Made by a program: the position numbers and the translations under genes | The notes under the pieces: model-generated | Seen by the model: only the letters and a program-made list of their open reading frames with translations | Told to the model about the DNA's origin: nothing | The model's database searches: none | Assembly: GCA_022653695.1 (NCBI GenBank) | Contig: JALCSW010000003.1 | Location: forward strand, 1 to 64,000 | Direction of reading: 5' to 3' | DNA: 64,000 nucleotides | Source of the DNA: Bacilli bacterium | GTDB lineage: Bacteria; Bacillota_I; Bacilli_A; RFN20; CAG-826 | In this document: one piece after another, positions 58,224 to 64,000 of the stretch | Position numbering within the stretch: the stretch's first letter is position 1 | Layout of the letters: each line of letters begins with the position of its first letter

Positions 58224-58514
58224 AATTCGCGAATACCCGATCTTTTGCTGAGGAGACCAGAAACTATTCCTAGAAAACAAAGATAAACCGGACGATCGTT
58301 CAACGCCTCTAAATGATGGAATGCTTTTTGGGGCCCCTTCCCCCATTCCTCATATCGCGATTCCTTTATTCTCAAAGGCGGAGTTCTTGTATGAGCGCTA
58401 TTTGGGGCAACCCTTCGATCAACGATGGACATCGACCAAACAATTAAAGGGATTCCACTAAAAGAACCGGATGCTGAACGAATGACGTTTGTGGCGTGGC
58501 GTTTTTTTCGGTAG
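58221..58514 (+). pseudogene. Decayed AbiEii-type nucleotidyltransferase toxin
   Basis: It begins ATGA-overlapped with the AbiEi remnant (MKFANTRSFAEETRNYS, then TAG). In a shifted frame it continues SSYRDSFILKGGVLV, a stop, and RSTMDIDQTIKGIPL. These are the AbiEii landmarks YxxxFILKGG and RxTxDID. At least two stops and one frameshift break it. With the AbiEi remnant it forms a dead AbiE type IV toxin-antitoxin/phage-exclusion pair. Nothing clear lies in 58515-58611. Confidence 0.6.
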
Positions 58515-58611
58515 TCCCATCAGCTTCCTTCGCGATTGATTCACAAGGCGAATTCCGGTACGTTTGATTGGATGAGCGACACTGTCCTTGTTTTTTGCGG
58601 CCATGGAAAAT

Positions 58612-59091
58612 TCACGGAAGGCGATCTTTCGCCGATTCCTTCTTCGCCTTGATGAAATCCTCAAAGTCCGAGTACCAGCTTATCGCGTTCGCCACGAACT
58701 CGTCGGTGACCTCCGCCCTTAAAGCGATCTCGTGCGCCCCCATGCCTTTCGCGAAGATGGCGTCGACGACGTAAGGCAGCGGCAGGAGCTCCCGAAGCGA
58801 GGCGATCCTGGCCAGTCTCTCCGCCCTGTCTATCTCGGCTTTGGGCGAGCCTAAGCGATAGAGGGCGCCTAGACGCAGGTGGCACCTTTCGTGCGAGAGG
58901 GTCTCTAGTTCTATTGCCCTTGACGGATTCTCGGATCCGCTCAGGAAAATGGATTCCATCCCGCCTTTCCTCACGCAGGCGCCCCGGATTCCTTTCGGGA
59001 GCGAAGCGGTGCGGATCTCCGTTATGCCCTCTTTGGCGAGCGAATCCTCGTATTTTTCCAGTCTTGTCAAAGCGTCGTTTCGGGTTGCCAT
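58612..59091 (-). CDS. ImmA/IrrE-type metallopeptidase
   Basis: ATG 59091 gives 159 residues. The zinc motif HERCH (about 67-71, in LSHERCHLRLGALY) fits HExxH of ImmA/IrrE proteins, and the flanking helices are consistent. Such peptidases cleave a cognate XRE repressor to induce a mobile element. The next gene upstream on the same strand is XRE-type (spacing about 170 bp). The C-terminal region (EIALRAEVTDEFVANAI) looks like a small helix-turn-helix-like tail. Confidence 0.75.
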   Translation of the reverse strand: MATRNDALTRLEKYEDSLAKEGITEIRTASLPKGIRGACVRKGGMESIFLSGSENPSRAIELETLSHERCHLRLGALYRLGSPKAEIDRAERLARIASLRELLPLPYVVDAIFAKGMGAHEIALRAEVTDEFVANAISWYSDFEDFIKAKKESAKDRLP

Positions 59092-59268
59092 AAACATATT
59101 TTAAGGCTTCCTGACTGCCTCGCGCCGGAATGCCATCGAATTCAGTCTTCTTCGTTTACTCGTTATGCGAAAACCGTTGCGACGACGAAAGAAAAAATCT
59201 GTTTTGTCAAAAAACATGAAAAAAAACGTCGCCTATTACGACGACGCTATCGGTCATTGCGACTGGCC

Positions 59269-59595
59269 CTATTTGCCTTTGTTCTTGTTTTGCTTCAAAA
59301 AAGTTTCGATCACGTTTTTGACGGCGGCTTTCTGGTCATCGGTCAGTTCGGTGAGGTTCTTGCCGGAAAGGGCCAGAAGATAATCGTCGGAATCCATTTG
59401 GGACTCGCCAAGAATATAAGAGGACGTAACATGAAAGTATTTGGACATCCTCTCCAAAGTCTCGCTGGTGGGCGAGGATTTGTTCGCCTCGTACCCCCAA
59501 TAGGTTCGGCGGCCGATCATCAAATCGTCAGCCACCTTGTTTTGCGTGAGGCCGTTCTGCTTTCTTAGCGCTTTTAGTTTCTCGCCTATTGCCAC
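59269..59595 (-). CDS. XRE family transcriptional regulator
   Basis: The 108-residue protein has an HTH_3 domain (residues 4-62; LKALRKQNGLTQNKVADDLM, then RTYWGYEANKSSPTSETLER). A short helical tail follows. It resembles ImmR-type repressors of integrative elements and is paired with the ImmA-like gene. A perfect inverted repeat lies upstream, near 59676. Confidence 0.88.
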   Translation of the reverse strand: MAIGEKLKALRKQNGLTQNKVADDLMIGRRTYWGYEANKSSPTSETLERMSKYFHVTSSYILGESQMDSDDYLLALSGKNLTELTDDQKAAVKNVIETFLKQNKNKGK

Positions 59596-59675
59596 GTAAA
59601 CATTCTAAATTTTTAGCAAATAAACGCGAAATCATACTTGCATAACAGCGTAAACCTGCTTATAAATATACATAG

Positions 59676-59695
59676 TTTCGCAATAAAGTGCGAAA
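59676..59695. promoter_or_regulatory. Inverted repeat, likely XRE operator
   Basis: TTTCGCA and TGCGAAA arms separated by six bases, 80 bp upstream of the XRE start. Related half sites (GCGAAA) occur near 59623. Confidence 0.5.
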
Positions 59696-59716
59696 AAATG
59701 TGCAAGGAGGTTTTCT

Positions 59717-59785
59717 ATTCCGACCGTTGATGAGCTTACAAAGAATCTCGTTGGAGTGCCAGCGTTGTCGCTTAAGGGAAAATAA
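59717..59785 (+). CDS. Possible 22-codon peptide with ATT start
   Basis: AAGGAGGT six bases upstream leads into ATT 59717, opening IPTVDELTKNLVGVPALSLK and ending TAA. The strong ribosome site and clean frame argue for translation, but ATT starts are rare. It is divergent from the XRE gene, where an element's first lytic or excision gene would sit. 59786-59918 shows no gene. Confidence 0.25.
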   Translation: MPTVDELTKNLVGVPALSLKGK

Positions 59786-59918
59786 CGTGAGATAGCAAAA
59801 ACATTTTACTATTTCTTAATAAATGGCTACGAATAAGGTCTTTTTGGTTAAAAACAAAACAGGAAAACGAGTAATAAAGCAATAACTATTTGACGCTTTT
59901 GCCTCTTTGTCATAGTCT

Positions 59919-60908
59919 ATGGAAACGACGGAAAAAACTGAGGGGATAATCCATGGGATCATGGTTGATTTAGCAGATGAAAAATTATATAGATTCGCTA
60001 GGCTTTCCTTGGAGTCTTTCGCGGAACGCGAAGCGGTGTATTTCACGCTCCCCGACGGCCCTTCTCTTTTCACTTGCCCCTTCCGTTTCCTTTCCGGAGA
60101 CACGAAAAAACTTGGCTTTCGGGAGGGCCCGATTTCCTTTTCGTCTTTTTTGTGCGCGGATTTCGACGCGGTTGACTCAAAGAACCGATTCTCCTGCCAA
60201 CGTTGCCTCGCCATGGCGAAAGAACTCCGTCATGGGCGCAAGGACCATTTCGAGTTTGGCCTTTCGTATTTCACCGGAAAGAGTCGGCATATTTTTTCCT
60301 GCTATCTGTCATATATTAAGGACAAACGTATGTTTTTGATCGCCCTTAAGAGGCTGAAATCCCTTGAGCCGTTCTTTGCCAACCTCATTCAGAAAGCGTT
60401 CGTCGATAGCACGACGGGCCTCGAGAACAAGGACGTCTGCCTTCGCGCGATCAACTCTTTGCCCCTCGACGGGAAATCATACGTCGTCTTCATGGATCTC
60501 AACAGTTTCAAGTTGGTCAATGACGTCTACGGGCACGCCGAAGGGGATCTTATCCTGAAGAAGTTCGCGCTGGCGCTTGAGGAAAACAAACCCAAGTGCC
60601 TGGAACCCTATCGTTTCGGCGGCGACGAATTCGTCGTCATCGCCCGGGATTGCTCAGAGAAATACGTATGCCATTATCTTGACGGAGTCCAAGACCGTTT
60701 TTCCTTGTCGCTGAAGGAAAAGACATGCATGAGCTTTTCCGCCGGCATCATGAAGGCCCGGGGTTCTTTGGACTCGCCTTTATCCCTCATCACCCTCTCC
60801 GATCGCGCCATGTACCTAGCCAAGAAGAAGGGATTGCCCTATTACGTGATCAGCGATCGGGAAACGAACTATTTCCTCGCCCATCCGATGAAGGACTCTC
60901 TTTTGTGA
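59919..60908 (+). CDS. GGDEF diguanylate cyclase
   Basis: The 329-residue protein has a C-terminal GGDEF domain (about 165-320). It has MDLNSFKLVNDVYGHAEGD for GTP/Mg binding, the intact active-site RFGGDEFVVIA and LSDRAMYLAKKKG. It should make cyclic di-GMP. No RxxD inhibitory site is obvious. The N-terminal 150 residues look like a cytosolic sensor (Cys-containing, no membrane helix) that I cannot name. No EAL partner or c-di-GMP riboswitch was recognised in the window. Confidence 0.9.
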   Translation: METTEKTEGIIHGIMVDLADEKLYRFARLSLESFAEREAVYFTLPDGPSLFTCPFRFLSGDTKKLGFREGPISFSSFLCADFDAVDSKNRFSCQRCLAMAKELRHGRKDHFEFGLSYFTGKSRHIFSCYLSYIKDKRMFLIALKRLKSLEPFFANLIQKAFVDSTTGLENKDVCLRAINSLPLDGKSYVVFMDLNSFKLVNDVYGHAEGDLILKKFALALEENKPKCLEPYRFGGDEFVVIARDCSEKYVCHYLDGVQDRFSLSLKEKTCMSFSAGIMKARGSLDSPLSLITLSDRAMYLAKKKGLPYYVISDRETNYFLAHPMKDSLL

Positions 60909-61135
60909 TTCCGTTCCCATATCGTCCTTTGATCCGTGGGGAACCATTCGCGTTTTTCCCTTGCAAAAAGGTTGACTTGGAAAACGTAAAAAAGCCGGCG
61001 GCGCTCGAAAACGGTTCGTTATTCGCCAAAACTTAATCGCCTCTCGCGGAAGGCTTTCGCGACGCCGACAGCTCTCGTTAATTTCTCTTCAAGGCGTTTC
61101 GGAAGCTATAATTATGGAAAAAGGAGCGGATTGAT

Positions 61136-61693
61136 ATGCGAAAGAACTTTGGCGCCAAAGCGCTGCTCTGCCCGGAGATGGCTTTGGTGGTGGGGACTTA
61201 TGACGAAAACGGGAAAGCCAACGCGATGGTGGCCGCCTGGGGAGGGGTGAGCGACGACCAAGAGGTTACGATTTGCATCGGCGGGAACCACAAGACGGCC
61301 GATAACCTGCTTTCGAAAAAGGCTTTTTCCCTTTCGATCGGAGGCAAAGAGTCCCTTTCGAAGATCGACTTCGTGGGCGTCCTGTCGGGCAAAAGCGATC
61401 CCGACAAGGTCACGGAAGCGGGGCTGAGTCCCGAAAAGGGGGCGTTCGTGGACGCCCCGACGTTTTCCGAGTTGCCGTTCGTCATGGAGTGTCGCCTTAA
61501 GAGTTACGACAAAGAGAGCTGCCGCCTCGTCGGGGAGATAGTCAACGTGGCGGTGGACGAAAGCGTCCTTGATGAGAAAGGCCGCATCGATTTTGGGAAA
61601 TGGAGACCCCTCTGCTACGATCCTTTCAGCCAAAGCTACGTCGAGGTCGGCCCTGTCGCGGGTCCGGCTTTCCAGAAACCCCAAAAGCGATAG
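61136..61693 (+). CDS. Flavin reductase-like (FMN-binding split barrel) protein
   Basis: AAAAGGAGCGGATTG precedes ATG 61136. The 185-residue product has ALLCPEMALVVGTYDENGK, NAMVAAWGGVSDDQ and TADNLLSKKAFSLSIGG, typical of the DIM6/flavin reductase family. It likely binds FMN and may act on flavins or small quinones. The ATG lies well before the riboswitch-like leader of the antiporter, which is transcribed from its own promoter. Confidence 0.85.
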   Translation: MRKNFGAKALLCPEMALVVGTYDENGKANAMVAAWGGVSDDQEVTICIGGNHKTADNLLSKKAFSLSIGGKESLSKIDFVGVLSGKSDPDKVTEAGLSPEKGAFVDAPTFSELPFVMECRLKSYDKESCRLVGEIVNVAVDESVLDEKGRIDFGKWRPLCYDPFSQSYVEVGPVAGPAFQKPQKR

Positions 61694-61724
61694 ACAAATC
61701 GATTGGCCTTGGTCTATAGTATCG

Positions 61725-61802
61725 GCACGGGAATGATGTACTCCCGCGCTTTGAAGCGAAACCGCCTCCCTGAAGGCTGATGACATCTACGCATCTCGGT
61801 GC
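61725..61802 (+). promoter_or_regulatory. Riboswitch-like leader of the cation:proton antiporter gene
   Basis: A promoter (TAGACA 61691, TATAGT 61715) starts transcription about ten bases before a compact fold. GCAC/GTGC closes it. Inside are GGGA/TCCC and CGCTTTGAAGCG hairpins, ACCGCC and a GCC...GGC stem. GATGT (61734) can pair with ACATC (61782) as a pseudoknot. The segment GGCTGATGACATCTACG resembles the conserved 3' part of Li+/Na+-sensing riboswitches such as nhaA-I (from memory). A Na+/H+-type antiporter follows, which fits. Confidence 0.5.
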
Positions 61803-61834
61803 GCGGAAGCATCGGTTCATCGGAGGCTTTGTTT

Positions 61835-63061
61835 ATGCTCTTCTTCTCGCTTTGCCTTATTCTTCTCGGCGGCGGCATCGTTGGCTTCCTGTGCCGCAAA
61901 ATCCGTCTTCCGGCTCTGATCGGTTATCTCATCGTTGGGATCGTGCTGGGGTATTTCTCTCTCATTGACGCCTCGATCGCGGGGATTTCGGCCGAATTGC
62001 GGAAAATCGCCCTTATCGTCATCCTTCTTAAGGCGGGACTTTCGCTCAATCTTGAGGACCTTAAGAAAGTCGGACGTCCGGCGGTTCTCCTTTGTTTCGT
62101 CCCCGCTTGCTTCGAGATGTGCGCGGTTGGCCTCTTAGGGCCTTCTTTTCTTGGGCTGACATACACGGAATCGTTCCTTCTTGGCGCCGTTCTGGGGGCC
62201 GTTTCCCCGGCGGTCGTCGTTCCGCGGATGGTGAAGATGATCGAGGAAAAGCGGGGCACCGAAAAGGCGATACCCCAAATGATCGTGGCCGGATCGAGTT
62301 GCGATGACATCGTGATGATCGTTTTCTATTCGTCGTTTCTTACCATCGAAGGAGGGAACGACCTCTCAGCGATGACTTTTCTTAACGTCCCCATTTCCGT
62401 CGTGACGGGAGTGGGCGTCGGGATAGGGATCGGTTTCCTCTTCTCGTTCCTTTTCGAAAAGGTCCACATGCGCGATTCCATCAAACTGTCGTTGGTTTTG
62501 GGGGTCTGCTTCGGGCTCGTGTTCTTGGAGTCGTATCTCAGCCAATGGTTCGGGTTCTCGAGCTTGCTAGCGGTTATCGCGATCGGAATCGTCATTCTGT
62601 CCCAGCGTTCCGTCCAAGCCAAGCGCCTGGCCGTCAAATGCGACCGGGTCTGGGCCGTGGCCGAGATCTTCCTTTTCGTCCTCGTGGGGGCTTCGATCAA
62701 AATCCAGTACGCACTCGATGTTCTGGGTTGGGCTTCCTTGCTTATCGTCATCGCCCTCGCGATTCGCGTCGGCGGGGTTTATCTCTCGCTGACGAAGACC
62801 CCGCTTACGTTCAAGGAACGGACTTTCGTCGCCATCGCCTACACGCCCAAAGCGACGGTTCAGGCCGCCATCGGGGGCGGATTGCTCGATTTGGGCAACA
62901 GTATAGGCAATCCCGCCATCATCGCCGCCGGGACGACCGTCCTTTCCGTCTCGGTCGTGTCGATTCTCCTGACGGCGCCGCTTGGGGCCGCTGCGATCGA
63001 CCTCGCGGGTCCGAGGCTTGTTTCCGTTTCCCCCAGAGAAAGCGCTAAGGAAAGCCGGTAG
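61835..63061 (+). CDS. Cation:proton antiporter (Na+/H+ exchanger family)
   Basis: GGAGG seven bases upstream selects ATG 61835 (408 residues). About 11-12 membrane helices show the exchanger pattern, including IRLPALIGYLIVGIVLG, GAVLGAVSPAVVVPRM, a core SSCDDIVMIVF with paired Asp and AYTPKATVQAAIGGG. It should exchange Na+, Li+ or K+ for H+. No C-terminal RCK/TrkA domain is present. The upstream leader looks cation-responsive. Confidence 0.9.
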   Translation: MLFFSLCLILLGGGIVGFLCRKIRLPALIGYLIVGIVLGYFSLIDASIAGISAELRKIALIVILLKAGLSLNLEDLKKVGRPAVLLCFVPACFEMCAVGLLGPSFLGLTYTESFLLGAVLGAVSPAVVVPRMVKMIEEKRGTEKAIPQMIVAGSSCDDIVMIVFYSSFLTIEGGNDLSAMTFLNVPISVVTGVGVGIGIGFLFSFLFEKVHMRDSIKLSLVLGVCFGLVFLESYLSQWFGFSSLLAVIAIGIVILSQRSVQAKRLAVKCDRVWAVAEIFLFVLVGASIKIQYALDVLGWASLLIVIALAIRVGGVYLSLTKTPLTFKERTFVAIAYTPKATVQAAIGGGLLDLGNSIGNPAIIAAGTTVLSVSVVSILLTAPLGAAAIDLAGPRLVSVSPRESAKESR

Positions 63062-63095
63062 TTGGCGATCTGTTGTCTTTTGCCTGCGTTGCTCA

Positions 63096-63124
63096 TTGTT
63101 TGGGAAAAGGCAGGTGGTTATAAT
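63096..63124 (+). promoter_or_regulatory. Promoter of tRNA-Ile
   Basis: TTGTTT (63096-63101), 17-bp spacer, TATAAT (63119-63124), 26 bp before the tRNA. Confidence 0.8.
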
Positions 63125-63150
63125 GAACGGGCCATAATGTCATGGCTTTT

Positions 63151-63227
63151 GGTCCATTAGCTCAGCTGGTCAGAGCAGGCTCCTTATAAGGGCAAGGTCC
63201 GATGTTCAACCCATCGATGGACCACCA
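63151..63227 (+). tRNA. tRNA-Ile (TAT anticodon)
   Basis: Acceptor GGTCCAT pairs with ATGGACC. The anticodon loop is CTTATAA, placing TAT at 34-36. The stem GGCTC/GGGCA has one mismatch and one G-T pair. The T loop is TTCAACC and CCA is encoded. It reads AUA without lysidine. Confidence 0.8.
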
Positions 63228-63233
63228 AAATCC

Positions 63234-63325
63234 GGAGGCGTACCCAAGTGGCTTAAGGGGTCGGTCTTGAAAACCGATAGTGGGGCCTCGCTCCAGCTAG
63301 AGTTCGAATCTCTACGCCTCCGCCA
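63234..63325 (+). tRNA. tRNA-Ser (TGA anticodon)
   Basis: Acceptor GGAGGCG pairs with CGCCTCC. The anticodon loop is CTTGAAA and a long class II variable arm is present. The T arm is GAGTTCGAATCTC. CCA is encoded. Confidence 0.95.
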
Positions 63326-63336
63326 CCTAATAAAAC

Positions 63337-63360
63337 CCTAGATATTATCTAGGTTTTTTT
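63337..63360 (+). terminator. Terminator after tRNA-Ser
   Basis: CCTAGAT/ATCTAGG stem with a three-base loop and seven T, nearly the same as that after tRNA-His. Confidence 0.85.
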
Positions 63361-63370
63361 ATTCATCCAT

Positions 63371-63386
63371 ACCACTCTTCTACCAC
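63371..63386. repeat. ACCAC-N6-ACCAC direct repeat downstream of tRNA-Ser
   Basis: ACCAC at 63371 and 63382, 46 bp after the tRNA 3' end. It matches the copies at 20450 and 55082. Confidence 0.5.
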
Positions 63387-63848
63387 AATCGGAATCGTAG
63401 AAATCCCGGATAAGACCCTTTTCGTCCGGCAACAAAAGGCTATAAGTCTCGAGGACACGGTCGACTCGAGATCGCCAAGCCACTTTGCCACAACCCGAAG
63501 CGGGATCCCCTGGCGAAGAAGACTCAAGCGCCGAAAAGGGCTCTTATGAAGTGCTTTTTTGCGTCATCAACGCCAAATGAAACAATACTGGAAAAACCAT
63601 GATCTTTGGTAGTCTTAGGATACTGATAAAAACGAGGCATCCAGGACATGAGTCCTACAAAGGTATTTAACTTGCGCTTTCAGGGCAGTTTTTGAGTTTT
63701 CTGTTTCTGTCCTCATTCAAAGAAGAGTATTGCAAAGATTTTTAATGGACACTTTGCCTACCCCACAAAAAACGAAACAAATATAAGATCGTAAATCATT
63801 ATCAGGACAATTAAGCCAAGTTTTGAGGCGCGTTAAGAAAGAGGAAAA
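63387..63848. other. Gene-poor region right of tRNA-Ser
   Basis: No gene can be supported. A 76-codon minus-strand frame (63717-63947) is hydrophobic and atypical. The region is AT-richer than the core and starts with the ACCAC repeat, so it may be the left part of another element that continues past the window. Confidence 0.35.
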
Positions 63849-64000
63849 ATGGAAAAAACCAATTCTTGGATCGTCTATGTTATTCATGATGTGGCCGCCA
63901 ATTATTCTAAGAAAAGAAGTGGTGTATCGTTTTCTCATCGCCTTCAAAAAAGTGTGGATTTATCCTTTTGGCTTGTATATAACAGAACCGTTTTTTTTGC
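63849..64000 (+). CDS. Partial ORF at the right edge
   Basis: ATG 63849 follows AAAGAGGAAAA and opens MEKTNSWIVYVIHDVAANYS, with no stop before the window end (50 codons). No family was recognised. It may be the first gene of an element beside tRNA-Ser. Confidence 0.35.
   Translation, partial: MEKTNSWIVYVIHDVAANYSKKRSGVSFSHRLQKSVDLSFWLVYNRTVFF

Noticed and set aside
1-64000. UGA as tryptophan (Mycoplasma-like code)
   Set aside because: Many genes end in TGA at family-typical lengths, including several ATGA/GTGA overlaps, and tRNA-Trp has anticodon CCA.

Overview
The window looks like a chromosomal segment of an anaerobic Bacillota-type bacterium. The support is a Rex redox repressor, an Rnf ferredoxin:NAD oxidoreductase operon, L-lactate dehydrogenase, PepC and PepT peptidases, tRNA genes that encode their CCA ends, strong Shine-Dalgarno sites and TTGnnn-N17-TATAAT promoters. 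UGA is a normal stop codon, so the code is not that of Mycoplasma. The core genes are GC-rich at third positions and use CGN arginine codons. Three AT-richer or AGG/AGA-rich patches look acquired. I could not place the organism more precisely than an uncultured member of the Bacilli/Erysipelotrichia neighbourhood (inference).

Region 1 (1-5.7 kb) is accessory. It holds the tail of a truncated Eco57I-type restriction-methylase, then a mobilizable element with a winged-helix protein, a relaxosome-type accessory protein, a MobL-type relaxase and a large serine recombinase. A 20-bp periodic repeat follows. Region 2 (5.9-10 kb) is the most interesting part. On the minus strand it encodes, in transcription order, a MerR regulator fused to a zinc-ribbon/methyltransferase-like domain, a 34-residue Cys-containing peptide with an excellent ribosome binding site (not listed by ordinary ORF calling), a radical SAM/SPASM enzyme and an ABC exporter. 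This is a complete candidate ribosomally made, radical-SAM-modified peptide (RiPP) cluster. Region 3 (10.2-13.6 kb) contains a NERD protein, a decayed glycosyltransferase fragment, a yqeY gene with an in-frame amber codon, tRNA-Trp and a membrane protein.

Region 4 (13.6-54.8 kb) is ordinary chromosome. It includes an ABC-2 transporter, DJ-1 and flavodoxin-fold proteins, Rex, an SpoU methyltransferase, TetR regulators, an Mrp ATPase, Pcp, PepT, a CotH-like lipoprotein, PepC, an aldehyde dehydrogenase, a MacB-type ABC pair, a rubredoxin-like miniprotein, Ldh, a thioredoxin-like lipoprotein, a potABCD polyamine operon with unusual PotA and PotD, many tRNAs, and rnfCDGEA-(Cys-rich)-B. The rnfB gene encodes only the N-terminal domain. 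Rex, Ldh, aldehyde dehydrogenase and Rnf together suggest redox balancing by fermentation coupled to an ion-pumping membrane complex.

Region 5 (54.8-64 kb) mixes tRNA genes and acquired DNA. A 1.8-kb island is bounded by a 17-bp duplication of the tRNA-Met 3' end and carries one DUF4143-type ATPase behind three 33-bp repeats, but no integrase. Next come remnants of a metallo-beta-lactamase-fold gene and an AbiEi/AbiEii pair, an ImmA-XRE pair, a diguanylate cyclase, a flavin reductase and a cation:proton antiporter preceded by a riboswitch-like leader. Last are tRNA-Ile(UAU) and tRNA-Ser(UGA). A short direct repeat (ACCAC-N6-ACCAC) lies about 45-70 bp downstream of three different tRNA genes, which suggests repeated use of tRNA 3' ends by one family of integrating elements.
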